NCBI GenBank assembly: GCA_020720945.1
Contig: DYNR01000028.1
Span: forward strand, 1 to 14,206
DNA from: Chthoniobacter flavus
Lineage (GTDB): Bacteria; Verrucomicrobiota; Verrucomicrobiia; Chthoniobacterales; DYNR01
DNA: 14,206 bases
Reading direction: 5' to 3'
Position numbers and translations under genes: made by a program. Position 1 is the first letter of the stretch; every line of letters starts with the position of its first letter. A model generated the notes under the pieces. The model ran no database searches. It was not told where the DNA came from and saw nothing but the letters and a program-made list of their open reading frames with translations. Positions 6,930 through 14,206 of the stretch are shown piece by piece.

Positions 6930-8965
6930 AACGGATCCTCGTCCTCCCCTCCCCCACGCGTGCCCGAAAAATGCCCGGCTTCCCAACTCTCAAAAAGTTT
7001 TTCGGGGATTTCCGACAAAAACCTCGAAGGCCTCTGGTGGAAGTCTTCGTAAGGCGAATAGCTCGCACCTCCCATTTTCACCCTCGGATGAACGAGGTAA
7101 AGCTCGTCGCAACAACGCGTTACGGCAACATAAAACAACCGCCTCTCTTCCTCCAACGCCGCGGGAGACTCGACCGCACGCGCCCCCGGAAACATCCCTT
7201 CGGTCAGCCACGGAACGAACACTACCCGCCACTCCAACCCCTTCGCCTGGTGGATGGTGGAAAACAAAACCTTCTCCTCATCCCCCTCTTTCCCCGGTGC
7301 CGCCCCCCTCGTATCAACCGCCCCCAACAACGCCAACTGCGACAAAAATTCCCCCGCATCCTCGAAGCCTCCAGCAAATTCTTTCAATGTCTCCAAATCC
7401 TCTTTCCTGCTATCGTAATTGGAAAAAGTCTCTTGCATATACTCGTCGTATCCAGCCAAAAGCACGCTTCCGATCATCTTCTGCGGCGACGCCACCACCC
7501 CCGACGGCACGCATTCTTCCATCGTGTAAACCCACTGCTTCCACGCCTCCACCGCTTTCCCCGGCACTTTCGCGCACCCCAGCAAACGGGAAAAATCTCT
7601 CTCCCCTCGCAACAGTTTCACCGCGTGCTCCCAAAGCGTATCCGCAGACTTTTCCCCCACCCCCGGCATCACGCGAACCATCCGTTTGAAAGAAATTTCG
7701 TCCGCCGGATTCACCGCAAACTTCAAATACGCAGCGACATCTTTGATGTGGGCTTGCTCGAAAAAACGCAACCCGCTGGTCATGGCAAACGGGATCCCCC
7801 TCCGCGTGAACTCCATCTGCAACTCCATCGAATGAAAATGCGCACGGTAAAGAATCGCGATTTCCCGGTGCTTGACCCCATCCGCCAACAACTCTTCGAC
7901 CCTCTGCGCAACAAACGCCGCCTGTTGCCCGTTGGTTTCTACGCTCACCACCGCAGGCTTGTTTTCGGACGATTGGCGCGCCGAACTAAGCCGTTTCTGA
8001 AACTGCCCGATGTTCGCCGCAATCGCGGCATTCGCCAAATCCAGCACTTCAGGAACACTCCGATAATTCGTCTCGATCTTGAAAACCTTGGTTCCCGGGT
8101 AACGGTCGGGAAACTCTAAAATGTTTGAACTGTCCGCCCCGCGCCACGAATAGATGGACTGCGCATCGTCCCCGACGACCATCAAACTCCCGTGCTTTGC
8201 CGCCAACAAATCGACCATCCTCGCTTGCAACAGGTTGGTGTCCTGATACTCGTCCACCAAAATATGGCGGAACCTCCCCTGGTAATCCGCCAAAATATCC
8301 GGACACATCTCCAACAGCGCAAGAGTCTTAGACAACAGATCGTCAAAATCTAACGAGTTGCTCTCCCGCTTCCTGGCCTCGTAGGCGGACTGGAGTTTCG
8401 CGATGACTTCGATCCACTGGTAAAGGTAACGGTATTTTTGCGGTATAACTTTTTCGACGGGTTCGCAGGTGTTTGCCGAATAGCTGAAAATGTCTGCCAA
8501 GACGCTGGCTTTGGGGAATTTTTTGTTTTCTGCCCGCACCCCGGAACGCCCGACTTCAAAGTTGATCATCTGTTCCTGATCGTCCCGATCCAAAATCGTG
8601 AACCCTTGGGCAAACCCCGCAGCCTCGGCGTGCCGGCGCAAAATCCTGTTCCCGACAGAATGGAAAGTCCCGCCCCAAACGCCCTCCCCGCCTGGCACCA
8701 ACGCCGTGACGCGCTCGATCATTTCCTTCGCCGCCTTGTTCGTAAAAGTCAGCAAAAGAATGTGATACGGCGCGACCCCTTGTGCCAGCAACCATGCCAC
8801 CCGATAAGTCAGCGTCCGCGTTTTTCCGCTCCCCGCCCCCGCGATGACGAGCGCGGGCCCAGGCTCGCAAGTGACCGCCGCCAACTGCTGGCCGTTCAAC
8901 TCTTTTTCAAAACAAATCCCGGCAGTCCCGGCGGACGAAGGCTCGATCCTGTATTTTTTATCCAT
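6926..8965 (-). CDS. uvrD: UvrD/Rep/PcrA-family ATP-dependent DNA helicase
   Basis: A superfamily 1A 3'-5' DNA helicase of 679 residues with all core motifs: Q motif LNGQQLAAV (23-31), Walker A AGAGSGKT (42-49), TFTNKAAKEM (about 73-82), Walker B DEYQ (238-241), motif III GDDAQSIYSWRGA (265-277), TNYRS (299-303), STIHQAKGLEW (569-579) and EERRLFYVAVTR (606-617). It would unwind DNA in repair and replication restart. Its length is close to that of E. coli Rep. It ends shortly after motif VI with an acidic tail and lacks the longer C-terminal extension usual in PcrA and UvrD, so the symbol is a family label. It starts 31 bases after dacA. Its C-rich plus-strand composition matches the right-hand genes and not the jet genes, so it looks like a resident gene rather than part of the defence cassette. 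Confidence 0.93.
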   Translation of the reverse strand: MDKKYRIEPSSAGTAGICFEKELNGQQLAAVTCEPGPALVIAGAGSGKTRTLTYRVAWLLAQGVAPYHILLLTFTNKAAKEMIERVTALVPGGEGVWGGTFHSVGNRILRRHAEAAGFAQGFTILDRDDQEQMINFEVGRSGVRAENKKFPKASVLADIFSYSANTCEPVEKVIPQKYRYLYQWIEVIAKLQSAYEARKRESNSLDFDDLLSKTLALLEMCPDILADYQGRFRHILVDEYQDTNLLQARMVDLLAAKHGSLMVVGDDAQSIYSWRGADSSNILEFPDRYPGTKVFKIETNYRSVPEVLDLANAAIAANIGQFQKRLSSARQSSENKPAVVSVETNGQQAAFVAQRVEELLADGVKHREIAILYRAHFHSMELQMEFTRRGIPFAMTSGLRFFEQAHIKDVAAYLKFAVNPADEISFKRMVRVMPGVGEKSADTLWEHAVKLLRGERDFSRLLGCAKVPGKAVEAWKQWVYTMEECVPSGVVASPQKMIGSVLLAGYDEYMQETFSNYDSRKEDLETLKEFAGGFEDAGEFLSQLALLGAVDTRGAAPGKEGDEEKVLFSTIHQAKGLEWRVVFVPWLTEGMFPGARAVESPAALEEERRLFYVAVTRCCDELYLVHPRVKMGGASYSPYEDFHQRPSRFLSEIPEKLFESWEAGHFSGTRGGGEDEDPF

Positions 8966-8996
8966 ACCCGTTTTGTTTTTCTTCCGCTTCCCCGTC

Positions 8997-9857
8997 TCAG
9001 CGAACCGGAGTCTGCAACGGGTCTCCCGGCGCTCCCAGCCTTGCTAACCCATACTGCAACAACGCTTCGGATTCCCCCCACACTTTGGCTTTGTTGCTCC
9101 CCAAAACCACCGCGATCACATCCTTCCCGTTCCTCTGCGCGCTGGAAATCAAACAATGCCCGCTCAAATCCGTATAGCCAGTTTTCATCCCGTTGCACTC
9201 GGGCATCACCCGCAACACCCGGTTCGTGTTCCGCAACTCGACCGTCCCCCCATCCGCCTTTTTGAAAAAATAATCGGGGAGCTGGACAATCGAGCGAACC
9301 ACCGGATTGAAATACGCCGCCCGCGCCACCATCGCCATTTCTCTGGCGGTCGAAACCTGCCCTTCGGCGGGCAACCCGTTGGGGTTGTAAAACTGCGAAA
9401 CTTTCCCGCCAAACTTCCTCACCCTCTCCGTCATGGCTTCCGCAAAATCTTGCACGCTACCGGAATAATCAACGGCCAACGCGACGGCAGCATCGTTGGC
9501 GCTCTTGACCAACAGCCCGTGCAAAAGCTCCCTCCGCGTGTATCGGTCCCCCGTTTTCAAATAAAGCTTGGTCGGCGAAACCTGCGTCGCCTCTTGTGGG
9601 ACGACCACCAAATCATCGAGCTTCCCTCGCTCCGCAACCAGCAACGCCGTCAAAAGCTTTTGCGTGCTAGCCACCGGCATCGGGTAATTTTCGTTCTTCT
9701 TGTAAAGCACTTGCCCGCTTCTGGCATCGAAAAGCAACGCGCACCTCGCATCGATTTTCGGCTCGGCGTAACCCGACCCAACAACCTCTCCAACAACGAG
9801 AAACAACGCCATCCACCCGGACAACGCAAAAACGAAAACCTTTCTCCACTCTTTCAT
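8997..9857 (-). CDS. dacA: D-alanyl-D-alanine carboxypeptidase (peptidase S11, DacA family)
   Basis: A penicillin-binding, low-molecular-weight D,D-carboxypeptidase that would remove the terminal D-Ala of peptidoglycan pentapeptides outside the inner membrane. A signal peptide spans about residues 1-31 (hydrophobic core VFALSGWMALFLVVG, cleavage near GYA-EP). The three active-site motifs are present: S64-T-Q-K67 with the nucleophile serine, S119-A-N121, and K225-T-G227. The protein is 286 residues and stops just after the catalytic domain. It lacks the C-terminal beta-rich domain and amphipathic anchor of E. coli PBP5 (about 400 residues). There is no room downstream for a frameshifted remainder, because uvrD starts 31 bases later. 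Its ATG overlaps the TPR gene stop (ATGA). Confidence 0.93.
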   Translation of the reverse strand: MKEWRKVFVFALSGWMALFLVVGEVVGSGYAEPKIDARCALLFDARSGQVLYKKNENYPMPVASTQKLLTALLVAERGKLDDLVVVPQEATQVSPTKLYLKTGDRYTRRELLHGLLVKSANDAAVALAVDYSGSVQDFAEAMTERVRKFGGKVSQFYNPNGLPAEGQVSTAREMAMVARAAYFNPVVRSIVQLPDYFFKKADGGTVELRNTNRVLRVMPECNGMKTGYTDLSGHCLISSAQRNGKDVIAVVLGSNKAKVWGESEALLQYGLARLGAPGDPLQTPVR

Positions 9858-10594
9858 TTGTCTTTTTTTCCGCCCTTCTGCGGCATCTCTGCCTCTTTGT
9901 TTTTCTTCAACTGCTTTTCGATTTCTTCGTCTCTGGTCGCCCCCAGATCAACCGCTTTCAAATAGTGCCGCCGCGCCAACTCGACCGCGGGCTCTTTCCT
10001 CTGCAACGCAAAAAACGCCAAGTTGTAATGCGCGTCGGCGTAATTCGGATCCAGCTCGACGGCTTTGCGGAACGAAGCCTCCGCACCATCATACCACCCC
10101 ATCTGCCCAACCGCGACCCCTAAGTAATTCCTCGCTTTGGCATTTCTCGGCTCGTAGTCAACAACCTGCGAAAACGCCGCCATGGCTTTCTCGTATCGCC
10201 GCGCATCCAAGTGGATCAACCCGAGCACTTGCCACGCCGGCGGCAAATCGATTTTCTGCTGGATAGCCCGCCAAAGACACTTCTCCGCATCCTCCGCCTC
10301 CCCGAGATAAAACGAGGTCATCCCCGCATTCACCAATAGCAACCGGTTGTCGGGCAACACCTTCAAAGCCTCTCCGTAAAACTCCTTCGCCCCCCGGTAA
10401 TCCCCCTTCGCAAACGCCGCATTGCCCGCCCGCATCGCCTGGCGCACCGTCTCGGGCAAATCGCCTTGACGCAAGTCTTCGGGGCTTTCCTGCGAAGGTT
10501 TCGCCTGCGCTCGGGCTTCCCCGACCCCCTGCAAAAAAAACAGGGATGCCACCCCCACAACCGCAAGCGACCGGAATAAAAAAACGCCCTTCAC
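9854..10594 (-). CDS. Secreted TPR-repeat protein
   Basis: A 246-residue protein with a signal peptide (about 1-31, core LAVVGVASLFFLQGVG, cleavage near ARA or AQA) followed by about five tetratricopeptide repeats between 52 and 221. One repeat begins AWQVLGLIHLDARRYEKAM; the clearest, from about residue 168, reads WYDGAEASFRKAVELDPNYA. A lysine-rich tail (228-246) ends it. TPRs are protein-docking scaffolds; the partner is unknown, and an envelope role beside the carboxypeptidase is inference. The GTG at 10592-10594 was chosen because it overlaps the proC TGA as GTGA and starts right at the signal peptide. The frame is open 91 codons further upstream, but that part is Gly/Cys-rich and lies inside proC. 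Confidence 0.85.
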   Translation of the reverse strand: MKGVFLFRSLAVVGVASLFFLQGVGEARAQAKPSQESPEDLRQGDLPETVRQAMRAGNAAFAKGDYRGAKEFYGEALKVLPDNRLLLVNAGMTSFYLGEAEDAEKCLWRAIQQKIDLPPAWQVLGLIHLDARRYEKAMAAFSQVVDYEPRNAKARNYLGVAVGQMGWYDGAEASFRKAVELDPNYADAHYNLAFFALQRKEPAVELARRHYLKAVDLGATRDEEIEKQLKKNKEAEMPQKGGKKDK

Positions 10595-11400
10595 TTTTGG
10601 GAAGAAAGCTCCGCGGAACGACCCGCCGCCGCTTGCACCGCCGCCGAAACATGGTAGCGCACGGCACCGGCCTCCAACTCCGCCAGCGCCGCAATCGTCG
10701 TCCCCGCCGGGCTGGAAATTTTTTCCCTCAACTCGGCGGGATGACGCCCCGTCTCCAAAACCAACGCCGCCGCACCCCGCACCGCCAACGCAGCCAACCG
10801 CGTCGCCGCATCCCTCGGCAAACCCGCTGCCACCGCCCCGTCCGACATCGCCTCGATCAGCAAACACGCGTATGCCGGACCACTCCCGCTGACCCCCACA
10901 ACCGCATCAAAAAACTTCTCGGGCAGTTCCATAACTTCTCCGACCGCACCAAACGCGCTCATTACCAACCGCTTATCTTCTTCCGTGCAGTTGGGAGTAA
11001 AACACGCCGCCGTCGCGCTCAACCGGACTTCCGCCGCCGTGTTGGGCATCGAACGGCACACCCTGCACCCCTCTCCCGCCAACTCGACCAAACGCGCCAA
11101 CGGCAACCCCGCCACCACGGAAACCAGCAATTTCCCCGCCAGCACTTCTCGTTGCTCCTGCGCCAACGCCCCCCCGACATCTCCGGGCTTCACGCACAAA
11201 AAAACCATGTCGCACTCCCGCGCCATCTCCGCAACACCCACGAACACCTTTGCCCCAAACCGCTCGGCAAAACGGGCCGCCGATGCAGGAAAACGATCCA
11301 CCACACCCAACCCCACGCCCCCCTCAAAACCACCGGCCAAAAATCCTCCCGCCAACGCAGACGCAATCTGCCCACCACCGATAAATCCTATTTTAATCAT
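10591..11400 (-). CDS. proC: Pyrroline-5-carboxylate reductase
   Basis: Catalyses the last step of proline synthesis, the NAD(P)H-dependent reduction of 1-pyrroline-5-carboxylate to L-proline in the cytoplasm. The 269-residue length is typical. The Rossmann dinucleotide-binding motif GFIGGGQIASA is at 5-15, the substrate-domain hallmark VGVSGSGPAY at 168-177, and SPAGTTIAAL at 230-239 matches the family's conserved C-terminal block. The start at 11398-11400 gives the expected MIKIGFIGGG N-terminus and is preceded by AAGGAA (11405-11410) at good spacing. The frame extends 37 codons further upstream, but those residues are not protein-like. It heads the coupled proC-TPR-dacA group, an unusual pairing of a metabolic gene with envelope genes. 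Confidence 0.96.
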   Translation of the reverse strand: MIKIGFIGGGQIASALAGGFLAGGFEGGVGLGVVDRFPASAARFAERFGAKVFVGVAEMARECDMVFLCVKPGDVGGALAQEQREVLAGKLLVSVVAGLPLARLVELAGEGCRVCRSMPNTAAEVRLSATAACFTPNCTEEDKRLVMSAFGAVGEVMELPEKFFDAVVGVSGSGPAYACLLIEAMSDGAVAAGLPRDAATRLAALAVRGAAALVLETGRHPAELREKISSPAGTTIAALAELEAGAVRYHVSAAVQAAAGRSAELSSQK

Positions 11401-11479
11401 TCTTTTCCTTTCTTTCTTCTGCCCATCATAGAAATCTCCGGAGAATCGGAAACAAAAAATTTTTCGCCCCCTCTTCCCT
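11401..11479. other. dsbD-proC intergenic gap with two perfect palindromes
   Basis: The 79-base gap holds the 10-base palindrome TCTCCGGAGA (11435-11444) and the A/T-palindromic run AAAAAATTTTT (11454-11464). Neither forms a classical intrinsic terminator (stem plus trailing T-run in the minus direction). The first could be a small operator or a chance match. A purine-rich stretch then leads into proC. Confidence 0.4.
11405..11410 (-). promoter_or_regulatory. Ribosome-binding site of proC
   Basis: AAGGAA on the minus strand lies about six bases before the proC ATG. It decides the start in favour of MIKIGFIGGG over the open upstream extension. Confidence 0.6.
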
Positions 11480-13633
11480 TCACTTTTGCCCGAGCCCTTT
11501 GAGCAACACACTCTCCGTCAGCAATTCCGGCAACACCACCGGAGGCTGCTTATCCCCTTGCGGATAAAACACATAAAACGGGACACCCACTCTTCCAAAC
11601 TTTTTTAGCTCCGCCGTGATGGCCGGGTCCGATGCCGTCCAGTCCGCCTTCATCGGCACGATTCCCTTGCTGGCGATCCACCCGCGCACCGCCGGCGTAT
11701 CTATCGCCGTCCGTTCGTTGAACTTGCAGGTCAAACACCAGTCGGCGGTAAAATCAACGAAAACCGGTTTCCCTTGCGCCAGCAACCCCGCCAGCGTCTC
11801 GGCGCGAAACGGCACCCACGCAATCCCTCCGGATTGGGAAACTCCTTCCCCGCTCCCCTTCTCCGCCCCAGAAAAAAGCCCCCCAAAATACCAGCCTCCG
11901 CCCCCGCAAGCAACCAGCGCAACCACCCCGGCAATCACCCTCGCCCGCCCCGTCGCAGGAAAACAAAAAAACGCGCCATAAAGCCAGCAGGCAAAACCGA
12001 AACACAAGAGCAACGACAACACCCAAACCACCCCCGCAAGCCCCTTCTGCCCGCCCAAAACCGAGAGCAACCACACGAGCGTCGCCAACAAAGGAAAACC
12101 CATAAACTGCTTGAGCCTCTCCATCCACGCCCCCGGCTTTGGCAAAAACCGGATCCATCCGGGGCTCGCCGCCAAAATCACATAAGGGAACGCCATCCCA
12201 AAAGCGACCGATGCGAACATGGCAAAAATCACTGCCCCAGATTGACCGAATGCAAAACCCAACGCCGTCCCCAAAAACGGTGCCGTGCAAGGCGTCGCCA
12301 GCAAAGTGGCAAAAATGCCTTGAAAAAAGGAGCCCGCATACCCGTCCTTCTCCGCCAACCCGCTCATCGTCGCCCCCGCTTTCCCCGGCAACACAATTTC
12401 AAACACCCCAAACAGATTCAACGAAAAAACGAACACGACCACCGAAAGAAACAGCAAAAACCAAGAGTTTTGAAACTGGAACGCCCAAGTGACTTGCTCC
12501 CCGCCTTGCCGCAATAAAACGACCGCTACCGCCAACCCGAAAAACCACAAAAAAATCCCCCCCGCAAATGCCAGACCATGCCGCAATATCTTCCCTTTGC
12601 TCTCCCCGGCCTGCCGCAAAAAACCAAAAATTTTAAGCGAAATAACCGGCAAAACACACGGCATCAAATTCAGAATCAATCCCCCTAACATCCCGTAAAT
12701 CAACGCCATCCAAAGCCCCATCGGCCGCTCTGTTCCGACCTGCGCCACCCCCGCCTCCTCTTGTGCGGCGGGCACGGGCGCAATCCCCTCGGCCCCCTTT
12801 TCTGCCAAACCTTGCGGGGAGCGCACCTGCCAGCCTTCCTCGGTTTTTTCTCCGAGCTTTTCGCCCTTGAATACCAGCACCCCTTGCACCGGACCTTGCG
12901 CGGAAATTTTGACCTTCCCTTCGCCGTCCTTGAGCGCCGCTACCTCGCCGTGCCCGCTCATCGCCGCTTGGCTTTCTTCGCCGGGAATGAAATCCGCAAA
13001 ACTGAACCCCTGCGGCACTCCCGCCAACGACAAATCCCACCCGCCCCCATTCCAGCTCCATTCTTCGGAAAACGGCGGCTTCCCGGTTTTTGGCACTCTC
13101 GCTTCGGCTTGCGCAAATAACTCGGTGTTCCTCAACAGGTTCTCCGCCCCACTCAAAACCGGTAGCGTCAGCTCGACGGACGCGTCTCCCGGAATGCAGG
13201 TGTTCTCGCACGCCAGCCAGTCGGCCTTCATCCGAAAAGTCGCTTCTTGCCCGCTAAACCCTTGCGGCACCAAGACTTTTGCAAAAAGCAACACCGCCCT
13301 TTTGTAGCCGAAAACATGAAAATCCCCAGGCTCGACCAAACGCCGCGGCACCGGCCACTGCAACTCCCCCATCGTGACCCCTTCGGGCAACTCCCACTCC
13401 AACCGGATGGGCATCCCGACATCGCCGGGGTTCTTCCAATAAATGTGCCACCCTGGCGCGAGCTGAAACAACGCCCCAACCGTGACGGGCTCCCCTGGTG
13501 TCACCCCCATCCGATCTGATACCACCGACACCCGGACCGCTTCGGTCTCGTTGACCATCTGCCCCCGCACCCCCTCTCCCCACAACAGAAATAGAAAAAC
13601 CCACAAAAAAGAAAAAAGGACTCGCTTGCTCAT
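11480..13633 (-). CDS. dsbD: Thiol:disulfide interchange protein, DsbD/ScsB family
   Basis: A membrane electron carrier that passes reducing power from cytoplasmic thioredoxin to periplasmic thiol proteins. The 717-residue protein has the full three-part layout. First comes a signal peptide (about 1-24). A periplasmic N-terminal domain follows, with the pair C142/C146 in WLACENTCIPG. The polytopic membrane domain (about 305-588) has its two redox cysteines C326 (MPCVLP) and C449 (ATPCTAPF), each beside prolines as the family requires. Last is a thioredoxin domain with C633-L-T-C636. The ATG at 13631-13633 was chosen for its signal peptide and a GGGAGG at 13635-13640. That site is only one base from the ATG, unusually tight. 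The N-terminal CxxxC pattern recalls ScsB-like members. Its divergent neighbour is another CxC-bearing membrane protein. Confidence 0.93.
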   Translation of the reverse strand: MSKRVLFSFLWVFLFLLWGEGVRGQMVNETEAVRVSVVSDRMGVTPGEPVTVGALFQLAPGWHIYWKNPGDVGMPIRLEWELPEGVTMGELQWPVPRRLVEPGDFHVFGYKRAVLLFAKVLVPQGFSGQEATFRMKADWLACENTCIPGDASVELTLPVLSGAENLLRNTELFAQAEARVPKTGKPPFSEEWSWNGGGWDLSLAGVPQGFSFADFIPGEESQAAMSGHGEVAALKDGEGKVKISAQGPVQGVLVFKGEKLGEKTEEGWQVRSPQGLAEKGAEGIAPVPAAQEEAGVAQVGTERPMGLWMALIYGMLGGLILNLMPCVLPVISLKIFGFLRQAGESKGKILRHGLAFAGGIFLWFFGLAVAVVLLRQGGEQVTWAFQFQNSWFLLFLSVVVFVFSLNLFGVFEIVLPGKAGATMSGLAEKDGYAGSFFQGIFATLLATPCTAPFLGTALGFAFGQSGAVIFAMFASVAFGMAFPYVILAASPGWIRFLPKPGAWMERLKQFMGFPLLATLVWLLSVLGGQKGLAGVVWVLSLLLCFGFACWLYGAFFCFPATGRARVIAGVVALVACGGGGWYFGGLFSGAEKGSGEGVSQSGGIAWVPFRAETLAGLLAQGKPVFVDFTADWCLTCKFNERTAIDTPAVRGWIASKGIVPMKADWTASDPAITAELKKFGRVGVPFYVFYPQGDKQPPVVLPELLTESVLLKGLGQK

Positions 13634-13634
13634 T

Positions 13635-13640
13635 CCTCCC
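13635..13640 (-). promoter_or_regulatory. Shine-Dalgarno-like site unusually close to dsbD start
   Basis: GGGAGG on the minus strand ends one base before the dsbD ATG, whereas five to nine bases is normal. There is no later in-frame ATG before the signal peptide core; an in-frame TTG lies three codons upstream, overlapping the site. Either the tight spacing is tolerated or the annotated start is slightly off. Confidence 0.4.
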
Positions 13641-13656
13641 AACTTATCATGCCGCC

Positions 13657-14127
13657 GTGCATTTCGCAAAGATTGTTTCATCCCCCGCTTTGGCCGCGAC
13701 ACTGCGCATCTGCCTCGGCCTGATTTTTTTGCTGGCGGCCACCACCAAACTGCTCGACCCAATTTATTTTTTCGCCTCGATTCTCCGCTTCGATTTTTTT
13801 GATGCGAACTTCCTTTGGATCGTTTCTCTAGTCCTTCCTTACATCGAACTGCTTTTGGCTCTTTGCTTGCTCTCCGGCTACCTCCTCTTCCCCGCCTCGC
13901 TCCTCGGTATCTGGCTCCTGCTCCTTTTTTCCGTCGTCCTTTCCTTGGCCCGAATCCAAGGCATCGATGTCGATTGCGGTTGCTTCGGCCCCCTGCCTAT
14001 TTTCCCTTCGTTCTTCTCGCAAATCTCCCGCAATGTCCTGATGGCCGCCGCTTTAGGCTTTTTAGCCTACAAAAACTTCCCCCGCATCTTGTCCCAAAAA
14101 TCACCCCCCCCGAACCCAGAAAAATGA
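13657..14127 (+). CDS. MauE/DoxX-like small membrane protein
   Basis: A 156-residue integral membrane protein with about four hydrophobic segments (roughly 13-33, 52-76, 77-99 and 124-137). It fits the MauE/DoxX family: RICLGLIFLLAATTKLLDP near the N-terminus, a Pro-x-x-Glu in the second helix (PYIEL, 61-65), and the hallmark DCGCFG at 106-111, where C107 and C109 are a likely redox-active pair. MauE-type proteins are thought to support disulfide formation or electron transfer in the periplasm; the exact role here is unknown. The GTG at 13657 is the best start, as the nearby ATG at 13649 is out of frame, but no Shine-Dalgarno precedes it. It is the only clear plus-strand gene and diverges from dsbD with a 23-base gap. 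Confidence 0.82.
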   Translation: MHFAKIVSSPALAATLRICLGLIFLLAATTKLLDPIYFFASILRFDFFDANFLWIVSLVLPYIELLLALCLLSGYLLFPASLLGIWLLLLFSVVLSLARIQGIDVDCGCFGPLPIFPSFFSQISRNVLMAAALGFLAYKNFPRILSQKSPPPNPEK

Positions 14128-14206
14128 AAAATCTCGCTGTTTTTTCATTTACCTCTTGCCAAACCCATCTTTTTTTGTTCCAATCCACCACAGTTCTACC
14201 CGCATT
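14124..14206 (+). CDS. Possible start of a further gene, cut by the window edge
   Basis: An ATG at 14124-14126 overlaps the stop of the MauE-like gene as ATGA and opens a frame that stays open for 27 codons to the window end. It begins MKNLAVFSFTSCQTHLF. The overlap is the same type of junction used elsewhere in the window. The visible residues are too few to name a family, and the ATG could be fortuitous. Confidence 0.3.
   Translation, partial: MKNLAVFSFTSCQTHLFLFQSTTVLPA

Noticed and set aside
6497..8119. 540-codon plus-strand ORF opposite jetA and uvrD
   Set aside because: It spans parts of two clear minus-strand genes and reads as an Arg/Pro/His-rich, low-complexity protein, typical of an antisense shadow.
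6926..8965. The helicase as a fifth component of the Wadjet system
   Set aside because: Known Wadjet operons do not need a helicase. This gene has the strand bias of the resident genes and fits a housekeeping UvrD/Rep protein; adjacency is probably incidental.
10595..10867. 91-codon upstream extension of the TPR gene
   Set aside because: It lies inside proC and is Gly/Cys-rich. The GTG at the GTGA overlap starts exactly at a good signal peptide.
1..14206. CRISPR arrays, tRNA or rRNA genes, insertion sequences, integrase and att-site repeats
   Set aside because: I saw no regularly spaced repeats with spacers, no tRNA-like cloverleaf, no transposase or integrase coding region, and no matching direct repeats flanking the jet operon.

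Overview
The window comes from a bacterium with a Gram-negative-type envelope. It carries a DsbD-type periplasmic disulfide reductase, a secreted penicillin-binding D,D-carboxypeptidase and a TPR protein with a signal peptide. No rRNA, tRNA or marker gene fixes the phylum. GC content is moderate to fairly high. Nearly everything is encoded on the minus strand, so the transcription order is right to left.

Right block (about 6926-14206): a housekeeping neighbourhood. At the far right a small MauE/DoxX-like membrane protein is on the plus strand and diverges from a full-length DsbD/ScsB-family thiol:disulfide interchange protein only 23 bases away. Reading leftward from dsbD come proC (pyrroline-5-carboxylate reductase), a secreted TPR protein, a short DacA-type carboxypeptidase and a UvrD/Rep/PcrA helicase. 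proC, the TPR gene and dacA are joined by 4-base GTGA and ATGA stop/start overlaps, so they are one translationally coupled unit. The helicase follows 31 bases later.

Left block (about 135-6758): a complete four-gene Wadjet anti-plasmid system, jetA-jetB-jetC-jetD. It encodes a MukF-like kleisin, a MukE-like winged-helix protein, a MukB-like SMC ATPase and a Toprim nuclease with DUF3322/DUF2220 architecture. The junctions are 6 bases, a 4-base overlap and 1 base, and all the key ATPase and nuclease residues are present, so the system looks intact. In the known mechanism JetABC extrudes DNA loops and JetD cuts small closed circles such as plasmids. This system is established (Doron et al. 2018); I see no undescribed component inside the operon.

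Between the blocks (6759-6925) there may be a 50-codon membrane-protein ORF that begins inside the helicase stop codon (TTGA) and ends 18 bases before jetA. The strand base composition changes at this junction. The plus strand is strongly C-rich to the right, even across the plus-strand gene, but balanced to slightly G-rich across jetABCD. This suggests the Wadjet operon arrived by horizontal transfer. The left end (1-134) is a G-poor pyrimidine tract with 14-base tandem repeats and no gene.
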